From NCBI GenBank assembly GCA_964247055.1, contig OZ176055.1:8556001-8620000 (forward strand): 64,000 nucleotides of DNA, given 5' to 3'. A program made the position numbers and the translations under genes. Below are positions 12,581 through 26,200 of the stretch, one piece after another; position 1 is the first letter of the stretch; the number at the start of each line of letters is the position of its first letter. The notes beneath the pieces are model-generated. The model was not told the DNA's origin. It worked only from the letters and a program-made list of their open reading frames with translations, and made no database searches. This DNA comes from Paragordius varius (Eukaryota > Nematomorpha).

Positions 12581-15500
12581 ATGTATCAAGAGGTTGGGGT
12601 AGATAACCTTATTTTGCTGGAAGATATTGCTGCAGAAAGGATTGTTGAAAATTTAAGACTTCGATTCGAAAAGGATATCATATATGTAAGAGTAAATTTA
12701 TCCTAAACTCAAAAGTATACATACGAAAACGGTAATAAAAATTAAACGACAAATATTTTTTAGTAAAAGACAACCAACCATTTTTGAAATATGGGGGGAT
12801 ATAGAGATGCCTAATTCATATACTTAATTGTATTATTTAAAATTCTTATTAAATAGTTAAAAAAATCATGAATTAAATAATATAGCGCTCTTTTTGAAAA
12901 AAATATATTTGTTATTATGCTTTGTTTGTATAATTTTAATTTTTACTGTATATTAAAATTTCTGTTACATAATTAATAACGCTATCGAAAAATGATTGAA
13001 TAAACCATTTTATTTTTTAAAAGACGTATATAGGAGCAGTGTTAGTTTCCATGAATCCCTACAAAGCTCTCCAAGTATATTCCGATAAAGTTATTGATGA
13101 TTATCGAACCATGAATTTGGCTGAATTACCACCTCATATGTATAATCATACACATTTTAATTCTATAAATTTGAACAAAAAAAACATGGGGCACATACGT
13201 TTTTAATATAGAAAAATTTATATCTTCCCATTGAAAACGAACGAATAACAAATAAGTTTAGGGTTTGCTGGTCCAAAATTAAATGCTTCATAGTGTGAAT
13301 TGATTGTATAACTCAAAATTAAAATACAAGGTTAAAACTAAAATTGACAACTTATTTTGACTTAAAAATGGTAGATATTTATGCCAATAAATTTCATTAT
13401 ATTTTACATATTTTATAATGAATGTGTTTATTTATATCATATGATAAACATTGACAAGTTATTTTTAGTGGTCATGATCGCGGTCATAAATACACCCTAT
13501 ACCAATCCATCTCACTCTATATTTAAATATTCCCTTTTCCATAGATAAAATAATTTAACTATTTAAAATAAATATAGTCAATTGGTGCATTATAATCTCA
13601 TGAGGTATTTTAATTTAAGTGCGGTGTATTGTTGCCTTAATAAAAATATGTCTTTTGCCTTTTGTTCCCGGACACCAAAATTTCATGGTAAAACCACTTG
13701 GTTTTTATTGCAACCTCCTTGATTTTAACTTTCCAATTCCATTTTGTAAAAGATTTATAAACTTTACAGTTTTGCTCTGTCAGACAATGCGTACAAAGCA
13801 CTCATGAACAACAATGTTAATCAAAGCGTCCTTATATCCGGAGAATCAGGTGCTGGAAAAACTGAGGCTCTAAAACGAATTATTTTATACATTTCACGGG
13901 CCAGTTTGCAATCTAGTGAAGTCGAGCGCATATGTTATCAACTTAAGGAGAGTGTACCCTTCTTGGAGGTTGATTTATCCCACTAGTCACAAAAATTTGA
14001 TATTTTATACTAAATTTTATGTTTTATTTTACAGTGAAAATTGAAAACATACGGACAAAATGTAAAATAAAGGCAAATTTTTTTTTCAAAAGACAACCAT
14101 ACTTTTTTTAACTTTAATTTATCCTATAAAAAATAATTAATTACAATAGTAAAATACATAATTGATTGTGTTATTAATTTACATTGCTAAATTATACTTT
14201 GGTTTAAAACAATGAGTTGTATTTAAAAAAATCAAGATTAAAAAAGTATGGTTGTCTTTTAGAAAAAATATATGTCTTTATATTTTCACGTTTTGTCCGT
14301 ATAATTCAATTTTTACTGTAAATTTACATTAGTAAGAAATTACTATACAAATACCCTAGAAAGGTCGAATATATTAAACACAAATCATTCCAATAATCAA
14401 AAATTATTTTTAGGGTTATTTTTTACGTTTGAACGTGACCTTTCTTTATCTAATCGAGTTTATGCGCGTTGAGTAAATATTATTAATATTACACACTATT
14501 ATATTTTTACTTGTGTCCTTGAAGGATAGAAAAGAATGTCAAGCATATCAAAGGTATTTTAACATAAGGGTACGCATAATTTTAAAAAAAAGCTATATGT
14601 AAATTGAAATAATTAATGAAATTCGACTATTTGCAATGGTTATAATAAAAAATAATTAGCAATTGAATGAATACAAATTATATTCCCTAGTCTTTCGATC
14701 CAGATAGGGGTCTGAGACGTGCCTTGCCCTGTTAAAATCAAATAATTTATTATATATGGAATTTTTTCAATCCTTATCAAAAGTTGGCACACTTATATAA
14801 CATTGATGCAACATAATATAAATAACTCATCCAAAATGACTAGATATCTCTAAAAACATGGTATAAACTAAAAGCAAGATTTGGGCAGTTAATGAGTGCA
14901 TGAGCTAAAATAAAAATATTACAAATTTAGCCGTTTTTTCTTTAATTTTTCTTAATTATTGCCCAATGTATTAATCAAATCCTATGTTTTACTGCCACTA
15001 TCAAAATTCCAAAATTGAAATAGTTTTATATATAACTTTTTTCTCAGACATAAAACATAAAATTAATAAAAATATTTACGCTTATATAAATTATTTTAAG
15101 CATAAATTTAGATTGGAAAAGCCCACTTCGAGAGTTTTAAATATGTGCAGTTTAAAGTTGGCCTGGAATAACCTGTTACACCAATTTTTTTCAAAGAGTT
15201 AAGCATATTAGAATACTAAAAATGCAATAAGTATTCTTTCTTTAATAATGCTTACCCAGAAATAAAATTAAGTGATAACTTGATAATATTGTTCTTTATC
15301 CATTAATTTGCTAGTTATTAAAATTTGAGATTATGAAAAAATGTTTAATTTTTATAAATACTGTTGTACAACTATGTAAAATATTATCAACATAAAATAA
15401 TTGAAAATTGTGAGGTGCTATCATTTGTTAAATGGATGTGGAATATCACGATTCCGACATATTACAATTAAGCCTTGGGTGGGAAATGTTTCTATCAGCT

Positions 15501-18500
15501 TATTTGATATTGCAATTATATAAAGACTTAAAAGAGGGGTGCCCATATAGGCGTAATTTACATTTCTGGTCCCCCTCCAGACTCCTTGCATTTAAAAAAA
15601 ATTATAAATTCAAACCGTGGTCATGAACACTCATAAATGGGTGATTTTTTTGTATATTATTTAAAGTAATAACTTTTATATACCTATTTTTTGAAATAAA
15701 ATTATTTTTTTCCAAAAAAAATCCGGCACACCTTTTAACTATAGCTCCCGGTAAATCAGCTCTCCTTTCCACCCTCCAGCTACTCCCCTGGGTGTTTAAA
15801 ACGCGGCACGCGGGCCGCATAGGGCACCCGAGAATGTCAAATGTAAAATTTTACGAAATTTAGTAATCGATTTTTAAATATTCTAAATAAGTTGATTCAA
15901 AGTTTGGCAATGATCTAGCATAAATAGTTAAAATATATACAGTGGTTTTTACAGTTTTAGGCTGGAAGTTTAAAAAATTATTAATGCCCCCAATATATTT
16001 TGTGAATGTGGCTCATCAGATTTTTCGATGCAAAAATGCTGCCCGTGAAGCCATTTGTATTGGACACTCCTGATTTAGAAGATGATGATATATATTATCA
16101 TGAACTATAAAGTAAGTTTTCCGATAAAATTTGTATAACTTCACTTATGATTGTAAAAAAATTCTTTTCGAGTTATGATAATTGGGGCTTTGTTTTATGA
16201 ATTTTTGAAAACCTCTTTGTTCTTAACACGTTGTTTAAACTTTATTGAGGCTTATAATTCAGGTATTAGATATTATTTATTATATTACCTCTTTTCATCC
16301 CAATATCAGTGCCTTTTTAAAATTTGGTTCCATGATTTAACCAATATAAGAGATTTTAAGGTGTAAAGAATTTTTACGGGAAACACTGATCCAGGCTTTA
16401 CTTTACACAAGATCATGGTGTTACATTTCAATTACGTGTTATTTTGAGGGTAAAAGCAAACCTTGGTAACATTAACCGCTTGATATTATACATTAGAATT
16501 AACAATCTTTGTGTCAGTCTTCTGTATTAAAAACTAAATTGACACTACACTAACCTATAATAATACTAATACTCTTTTACAGTAGCGTATGGCATAAATC
16601 ATTATTAGTCCATAAAACAAAAAAAAATGTTTTTTCTTAAAAAAACGACTCTAGTTGTGTATACACATGTCCATAATATCCCCTTGTTTTTAATAAAACA
16701 TTTTTTTATTCTTTTATGGAATAATATTGTTTTATGCCACACGCTACTGTATTAGAAATTAATATCAAACTTTTATTCTATATCTGCATCATACTATTGC
16801 TTTGAAAATAATGTGTTTACCACCAAATATATTTACAGGCTTTTGGGAATGCAAAAACGATACGTAATGATAATTCCAGTCGATTCGGCAAATACATGGA
16901 TATCGAAATCAATTTTAAGGTTTAACCTATAATTTCCAAGAAAATGTTGTTACTTTATGTAAACCCTGATTACAACTCACCATAGATTAATAAATTAACC
17001 TTAAAATATTTCAATAACTGAAAAAATTTATAATATACAATTATCTGATTTTTCATTTGTTTAATCATATTGATATTATGATATAAAATGTTTATTGTCA
17101 ATTATAAGGGAGACTACAAAATACGCAAAGATGAATATATTATGAAAAGCGAGAATTTAAAGTTTATAACTGTAAAATTGAAGTAAAAATCGCATATAAT
17201 TTACACAGTCAAAATTTAATTTTCAAATTTTTTTATTAGGGTGCAATTATTGGGGCTAAGGTAACGAATTATTTGCTTGAAAAGGCGCGAGTGATTAAAC
17301 AAGCAAAAGGCGAACGCAATTTCCACATTTTTTATCAACTCCTAGCGGGTGACAAGGAATTGAGAGAAAAATTGCATTTAACCAAAGCCCCAGACCAATA
17401 TTGCTTAATAAATCAAGTTTTTCGATTAAAATTTTAGTTATCATATATTATTTAATTAAGTAAGTTTAGATTATATTATGGACAGAAATTTTTTAAAATG
17501 GAAAAATTATTTTACTTATATCGTTATTGTTTTATAATTTAAATAAAAAGTTATTAAGATCAGATGTTTAAAAGGTTGATTGAGCCATTGTTTATTTTTT
17601 AACCAAATTGATGTTCCAATTATTTTTTTATTAATTAAAACAGAAATATAAAATAATAAAAACAAAATCTAAAACTCAATTTTCTAATAATATTTTTCGA
17701 AGTGAATTCGGTTAATGGTCTCGAATTTTAATGGCTATTTAGTAATCATAAAAATGTATTTGAGCCAAAAAAATATTATGTAAATGTAAAAGTGTATTCA
17801 AAAATATAATTTAATTATTAGAAATATATATTTTCTATATTTACTCTCAACTTTCTGTTATTCAGGACTATATTTAGTATATAAAACAATTGAATTACCT
17901 TTTTTTCTTTTAATTTTTAACTTATTTAATTATTAGGGTGGGTGCATGACCGTAGAAAAAATAAATGACAAAGAGGATTTCGATCAAAACGTTAAAGCTA
18001 TGGAAGTTTGCACATTCACCACAAAAGAAACTTACGTATTAGATTACAAAATTATTTTAGCTAACAAAATTTCAGTATATTAAAAACATAGCTGCTCGTA
18101 TAACTGATATGAATATAATGTTTGTAATACTAAAATAAATAGTACAGATCAAGGCTTAGAAATTTTTCATAAAAAAGGGTTTCTAAATCAGGTTTTTTTA
18201 AAGAAATAAAATTGATTATAATTTAATTAAACTCTAAGTGCCATAGTTATTGAAGCCGACCCTCAAAACACCTACATTTTTATCAGTGGATATGCACAAC
18301 ATTGATAAAGAAAATCTAAAAGCGCCTATATAATTGATATGGATGCATGCATTTTACAAATATTTTAATGCTTTCAAACTATTATTAGCAAGTTTTTTTC
18401 ATAAAAAATGAAAACAAAATGTTTAATTATAAAATTCAAGAATCAGTATGATAATTTATGAATATCTTCTATGAAAATAAACGCTTCAGATCTTTAAATA

Positions 18501-21500
18501 CAAAAGCGGTTGTAGGAACCCAAAAGCGTTTTGAATTCTAATTTTTTTATTTGTGATTATTTTAAATCTACATGGATTTTCGTTTTTTACATCCTATATA
18601 TTTTTACACAATTAAAATTATAATTATTTTTTTTTTAAATTGATTTATTTATGTATAGGACGTATATTCATTGGTTGCTAGTTGTATGCATTTAGCCGAA
18701 CTTGTTTATGAAGGCAGTGGTGATAAATGTAATTTGGTCCAAGCTAATGAATTAAATTATATCGTTGAGGTAAAATTTATATTTTTATCAAATTTTACTC
18801 TAACACAGTGGTACTTATACCGTGTTTTACGCATGCTGCCCTCATTATTGCCATTTAATGGCACTGAATTATTTTTTCTTTATTTTGATGGACTTATTAT
18901 GAAAACCATAAATATATAAATATCTGCAAATGGTGTTAAACAGCAATGAATTTTTATCGGGAATTTATAATGCACACGGCCTTTGCAAGATAATTTTTGT
19001 GGCCTTTCAAATTTTTTTAACGAGAATCCAAAATGTAACTTTAAGTTTCCGCCAAGACTAGATTCAAAAATATCTAGCGCAATTTGATTCGATAATTGAT
19101 ATTAAACCTATTTAATATATTTTTTATATAAATTCTTTTTTAAGATACTTGAAGCCGATTTGAAATTGTTAAATGATTGCTTGATTGGGAGAACTATGAT
19201 GGTTGCCGGTGAAAAGGTATTCCATCAAAATTTTTATAATTCACATTTATCGAAAAATATTTTAACATTTGTAAAATAATTTACAGGTTAAAAAAGTTTA
19301 TACCAAAGCTCAAGCCGTAAACTCCAGAGATTCACTGATTAAAGCCATGTATGAAAGGTGCTTTAATTGGCTTGTTAATCGAATGAATAGAACTTTGTCT
19401 GCAGTAATTCATATTTTAATGATAAATATCATTATTATCATTTCAGATTTTATATTAACTTTAACTGATTATAGAATGTTCAAGGGAAATCGACAAAAAT
19501 TGGCTTGTTAGACATTTATGGGTTCGAAATTTTCGAGAAAAATGGATTTGAACAATTTTGCATTAATTTTTGTAATGAACACTTACATCAATTATTCATT
19601 CAAAGAACGTTGAAAATGGAACAGGATGAATATCTCAGAGAAGGCATTCCGGTAGGTATCTTAAGAAAAATTTCGGCTAAAAATAAATACTGATGTACTA
19701 GGTTGCCAATCCAATGAAATCGTATAAACGGGGAAATGCAAACTTCTCTTTAAAGATGAATCTGTTTAAATTAAATCTTTATTTGTTTTCTTTAGAAAAA
19801 GTAGGGATTAGAACTAAATTGGTATTTGGTAATAAACGCTACCATATATTATTAGCAGTTTTCTACCAAAGAGGGTTTGCCTTAAACGGTTTTAAAACAG
19901 TTTTTATAATCAAAAAAGCGATTCAAAATAAGATTTTGTAAGTTTTTTTTTAAAATTTTTTATGATTTTAACCATCTCACATTGAGCGAATTTTGTCGAC
20001 ATACACTGTGTCAAATAAACGAAATAGTGGCTCATTCATTTAAATTCTTTTGGATATCGCACCATTTTATTTAATTAAAAAAGTCATTTGTATGGGAACT
20101 AGAACTAAATACAACAGTTGTATGACGGCCAAAATAACATTGGATACAGTTATATATGTGCAATTTATCGATATTAACAAAAAAAGAAACCAGATAAATT
20201 GTTACCCACAGAAAATTATTTTTTAACAGTAAAAACAATATTTTGAAATTAAAATTTAAAATGGGAATGCGGTCGGTCATGCTTATTCTGGTTTCAGTAA
20301 CTTAAAAGGATTGAATATTTTGTTACAGTTTTATACCAATGCATATACAAATATTTTTTTTATTTTTTAGTGGGAAAAAGTTGATTTTTTCGACAATCGT
20401 CCGATTTTGGATTTGATTGAGGAGAACAAACTTGGCATCATTTACGTTTTGGTATGTATATAATTTTATTTTTGATTTATATTTACTTTCAATAGTACAT
20501 TTTGGAAAAAAATCAGTGTTTTAATATAAAAAGTTTTTTTAGTAGAAAATCAAATTAATACTATTATAATTAAATTAACATGACCCTATATTATTTTAAT
20601 CAAAAAAATAAAATCCATACTCTATGTTATCAAAAAATAAATGAAAAAATTATTTTAATTTGGTTAAAAAAAGAGAATTAAAATTATAATATATAAGGAT
20701 GAAGAGTGCGTTATGCCAGGAGAACGGACAGATTTAACTTTTTTGGCTAGTTTGGAAAAACGGCAGGCAACCAATAACTTTTTTGCCGCTTACAATATAT
20801 GTAAGGATCCAGTTGTCAAAAAAACTTTAAATAAAGACGTAAGCCTGTATTAATTAATTTTTAAACTGATATAAAATCCAACTTTTTACAGTATTTTTGG
20901 ATTTTTATGGACATTTATTGCTTTTTTTCCTTAGGTATTTTTGATCAAACATTATGCCGGTGATGTGAAATACAGTGTTGACGGTATGAAAAAAATTAAG
21001 TAATATAACGCCTATAGGTTTCATGGAAAAGAACAGAGATGCAATTGTTAAGGATCTAAAGATATTTATGAATAGCAATGAAAATATCATCTTGAAAAAT
21101 TTTTATACCCAAGAAGAAATTGATGAAGCTAAGAGACCTCCTTCAGTAATCAGTTTATATTAATAAATATTTGTTTTAATATTTATAATTTTACCAAAAT
21201 CTCAACCTTTTTACAAATAAAAATTCTTTTTAAACCCTTGTTCACGTAAAGATTGAAATTATACAGACAAAATTTAAAAACTAAAAGACAATATTTTTTT
21301 GTAAAGAAAATACTATTTGAAACCCCGATATTTATCCGTATTTTTTAGGCCAAAGTTAAAAAATACGGTAAAAAAGCATTTTCTTTTAGTGCTTACATTT
21401 TGTCTGTATATATATCTATTTTTTACTGTACATTAGGCCGGAATGCAATTTAAGAGCAGTTTATCATCTCTGGTTAATGTTTTAATGCAAGAGGAATTGC

Positions 21501-23173
21501 ATTATATCCGTTGTCTCAAGCCGAATGAAGAAAAGAAATGCAGTATATATCATATCATTAATACTTTATTCTAAGACGTATTTCGGGATATTAATGTTCA
21601 ACACCAAGTCTTATATTTGGGACTGATTGAAAATATTAGAGTGTGTCGATCTGGCTATGCCTATCGAAGACAATATGAATCCTTTCAAAAACGGTTTTAT
21701 ACCTCTAAATTATATTGTGGATAGATTTTATTGTTTAAGCAAAACGACATGGCCCAAGTGCGGTGGTGATGCAAAAGCAAATTGTATAAATATTTTGTTG
21801 GCCGTTTCAAACTATCAAGAAACTACGCATTATGGAGTAGGGAAAACTAAGGTAATTTATATTTTTACTGGAGGAGTTATTTGTACAAAATGAGCAAACT
21901 AGGAGATAAAAAGAAAATTATTACCAAAACGTTTTTAAAATTCTTGTAGAGGGGTTATTTTTAAATCATTGCGCCCATTTTAAATAAAATTGATTAAAAA
22001 TTTAATATTTTTGATGTTAAACCTTGAAATTTTTATAAAATATTGTACACCAAATTAATAAAAAATAAATGTGGTTTTGAGTAAAATAAATTATAATCAA
22101 AGTGTTGTGGCTGATACGCACGAAATTAGTTTTGGAAAGATAGGGAAGTATGTCAAACTAAACTATAAAATATCAAAATAATATGAACCATATGATTATA
22201 ATAAAATAGTTATACACAGTTGTGAGCATTACATGTTTTAACATGGACGAAAACATAGTCGAAAGCCTCATTTACAGTCATGTATCCTTTATTTTATCAA
22301 AAATTATTTTTCGTTAATTGGGTATAAATATTTGTTAAAGAATGGAAAAAACAAGAGCTCTATCGTATTAACAATATCATATTTATCAAAAAGTATAAGA
22401 ATTACAATAGAGCTTTTGTTTTTTCCATTCTTTACCAGATATTTAAACCCATTTAACTAAAAAAAAATAAATTTTTGATAAAATAAAGGATACATGAATG
22501 TATATTTTCAAATTATGCATATATTATAATTTACCAGATATTTATACGGAAAGCTAAAGATGTTATGGCAATCGAGCAAGCGTTTCAAAAACGCCGTAAT
22601 TTACTCATAGCCGATATACAAGCACTTAACAAAGCTTATGCCCAAAAACAAAAGTATCATAAAATGAGAGGAGCCAGTATATATTTTTATCTCACTATCT
22701 ATCATCCGTTTTAGTTATCGTTTTACAAAAATATTGTCGGAGATTTTTGGCTGTTAAGAAAAGAAAAAAACTGAAACAAGCAAATTTGATCATCAAAAAG
22801 TATGGTTTCAAATAAAATATGTAGGTTTGTAGTTGGATACGTTCATTATAAAAAGGGCCACGCAAGTCCAGAATCTGCTCATGTATGTAACTCATATTGT
22901 ATTTCAATAAAATTTAAAATCAGACAGACAAAACGTAAAACATAAAGATAAATATTTTATAAAAACCGCTGTACTTTTTAAACTTCATTTTTTTAAATAT
23001 AATTCATTGTTTTAAATTCCCAATAATAAAATAAAGATGTAACTTAGTAAAACAATCATATATTTTACCCTTGTAATTAATTATATAATTATTTAAGAAA
23101 AAATAAGGTTTATAAACTTTGTCTTTAAAAAAAATTATGTTATTACGTTTCGTCTGTAAAATATCAATTTTTA

Positions 23174-23209
<36 letters not shown>

Positions 23210-26200
23210 AGTATTGAGAATTCCGTAAAATTAATTGGCAAATAGGGTATTTAATTTACATGTCTGGAAGCATGTTTAAATTTTGCATTTTTTTGTAAAT
23301 ATTTAACGAGTGTATATTTATGTCGTCAAAATTTTCAAATATGTGACTGATAAAAACGAAAGATCTCAAACATGGTTAACAGAAATGCAAATTAAATACT
23401 TTTCTGGCCAATTCAAATACCGTTATGACTAAGGTGACCAGATTTTTTGAAGGAAAAAGCGGGACAAATCTGAGAAGGGGGGGGGGTATGAGGTGGGGTT
23501 TACAACCAAAAATTTTTATACAAAAAATTTATTGTAGTATTTATTTATTTTTAATTTTAACACAAATACATGATAAATATAAAAAAATATTTAATTCCTT
23601 GGTATATTTTTTATTTGAGTGAATGCGTTTTAGCAAATTGTCATCATTTTATAGTAGATTTCACAAGAATTTGTCAAATTATATTTGACAGATAAAATGG
23701 TAAAGTTTCAACATTTAAATTTGACTTTTCCGATGTCCACATCTGATTTACTGTGGAAAAAACGCGCTCAGTAGCAGCGTTGGTTCCACGTAAAGATATT
23801 CCAAATTCTACAATTTTTAAAATATTGTATGGAACATAGTTTGTTTCAAAATGATGAAATATTTCTAACCATTTGTTTTCTACTGTATTTTTTTCTGTTG
23901 TCCATAATTTAAGTTTTTCATTATTAATATATTTTATAACTAATGATACTTTGGAAAAAAGATATTTTCTGAAAGGTTACTTTTTGGGAATTTTTGGGAG
24001 ATGCAGAAATGATTTTTGAACATCGCACCAATTAAATTCTGGTTTTAATGTTATCCAATGAAAATGATCAATTTCATTAAATTGCACCGTCCAGTCTTCC
24101 AATAATTTTTACAGTTTGTATGAAACATTTTTAATGGTACAGGATATCGCGTTTTATTAAGCCTTGTTTTTTTAAATTATTTATAATATTGCGGATGGTT
24201 ACTGGTATAAAATTATTTTATAACCTTTCTTGACATTGGAATTTTAGGTTAACTTCATTGGCTACTTCGATGGCCGAAGTTTTGTCACTTTCTATCAATT
24301 TAATAACATGAAAGAGAAAAGCTTGATTATGTAGGAACTCTAACCATATTGAAGAATCACTTTCAAAAAACTTTTCCAAAGTTGTAAGACATTTGTATGT
24401 GATAAAAAATTAGGATTTTAAAAGATCATTTTTTAAAATTCTTTCGATAGCTGGCAGAAGAGCAAACCAACGAGAATATCCAAGCATTTTTTAATATTGA
24501 ACTTCTGCATTTGCACAGAATTTCATAGGCGTTTCAACGCGCACCGTGTATATAAAAATAGGAATATACCTTAACAACTACATTTTTTACATCTAGGGGT
24601 AACAAATCAGCAGCTGTTTGAATAGCGTTGTGTGTTATATGCGCTACATACCCAACGAATATTGTTTTGATTAAGATTATCTGCTAATTACTGAAAATTA
24701 TTTTTTGTTCCCCTCCTTGCTTTTCCACCGAAGTTCGTATTGGTGTTGTCACCGCAATATGCGATGATTTTGTCTTTTAAATTATTTTTTCTAGAATATT
24801 CATTATTGAAGTAAAATTATGTCGGAATTCGTACCGGGTAGAGAAATAAAATTTTAATTTTACTCCGGTTTCTGGACCAAAATATTTTATTAACGTAGTA
24901 TGGCGATATGAAATTAATTTTCAGCAAATCTTTTTGTATTCAGAAAATGCATATGGCGAAAGGACAATGCATACAATGGCTTCAAATAAAAAACTTTAAT
25001 TTTAAATTGATATAGATTTTAAAGATAACTAATTATAAATTTAAACGGATAAAAAAATAAATTTTTTTTAATGTATTTAAAAAATTTAATTTTATATAAT
25101 CGTGAAAAAGCGGGACATTTCTAAAACACAGCGGGACGCGGGACAAAGTGTGAAAAAGCGGGACTGTCCCGCCAAAAGCGGGACGTCTGGTCACCTTAGT
25201 TATGACTAATAAGAGCTCTCGTTACTGTGTATATTTTTGTTTATTTTTTCATAGTTTTTCAAATTTCAACGCTATGCATTCCTACTCAAAATGGCAAAAG
25301 GTTGTCCACTCAGTGTTTTGCAAAAGAAATGGCCCCATATAATACCTTTGTTTCAAAAGGCTTTCGTTATCCTAAAACTCACATGTTACAGAAATTTGGT
25401 TAGAAAATATATGAATAGTATTAAACCCGGTGATCCCAAAGATCTGGTATATATTCTTAGCCAAAAATCTATGTTTTAACAAATGTATATGGATAGATAA
25501 ATGAATATTAATTCGTCTAAAAATAAAATAGTATTTGCAAAAAGTTACGGCAGAAAAATTGGCCCGCGAAAAGGAAATGCGAGAAAAGGAGGAACTAGAA
25601 AATAAGAAGCGTCAAGAGATGGGACTCCCGCCGGTTAAGGCTTCACGGGCTACCCGTCGAAAAACGTTGTTTGGGGAAGATATTGTGGAAACTATCATAG
25701 ATATCGATGATTACGAAGAGTGTGGAGATTTCGAAGAAGGTCAAGAATATTACGTGGATGGAGAAGGGAATGAAGTTCCCTTTTTACCGAGCGATGGTAA
25801 GTTTTCAATATAAATTGACATTTTTCTCATTTTTGGATGATAAAAACTAATTTAATTTTTGTATAAATTGTTGCATTGAAATAAGCTGTGTTGCTCACAT
25901 TTATGTTGGCTAATTCACATTATTTTTGACCAATTGGCAATATAGCGTGTGGTTTAAAACAAATTTTGTCCAAAACGAAATAAACAAATTAATGAAGTGT
26001 GCTGGAAAAAAATTGTTTAATTTCAACATTTTATTGTTTTTCCCATACACTACTGTGTTGCCAAAGGACCAATTATAATATGAATAAACCAGCATAAATG
26101 TGCATGTCCATAACTCAAAATATTTTCGCGAAATTATATTAATTTAATATATTTACATGCAGATATAGGTCAAAACTTTGTAAAAAAGAAAAGGAAAAAG

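Noticed and set aside
15432-15626. 62-64 codon frames with Trp- and Pro-rich ends near 15432-15820
   Set aside because: They lie in a myosin intron inside a possible inverted-repeat element, with no splice-consistent neighbours or family motif.
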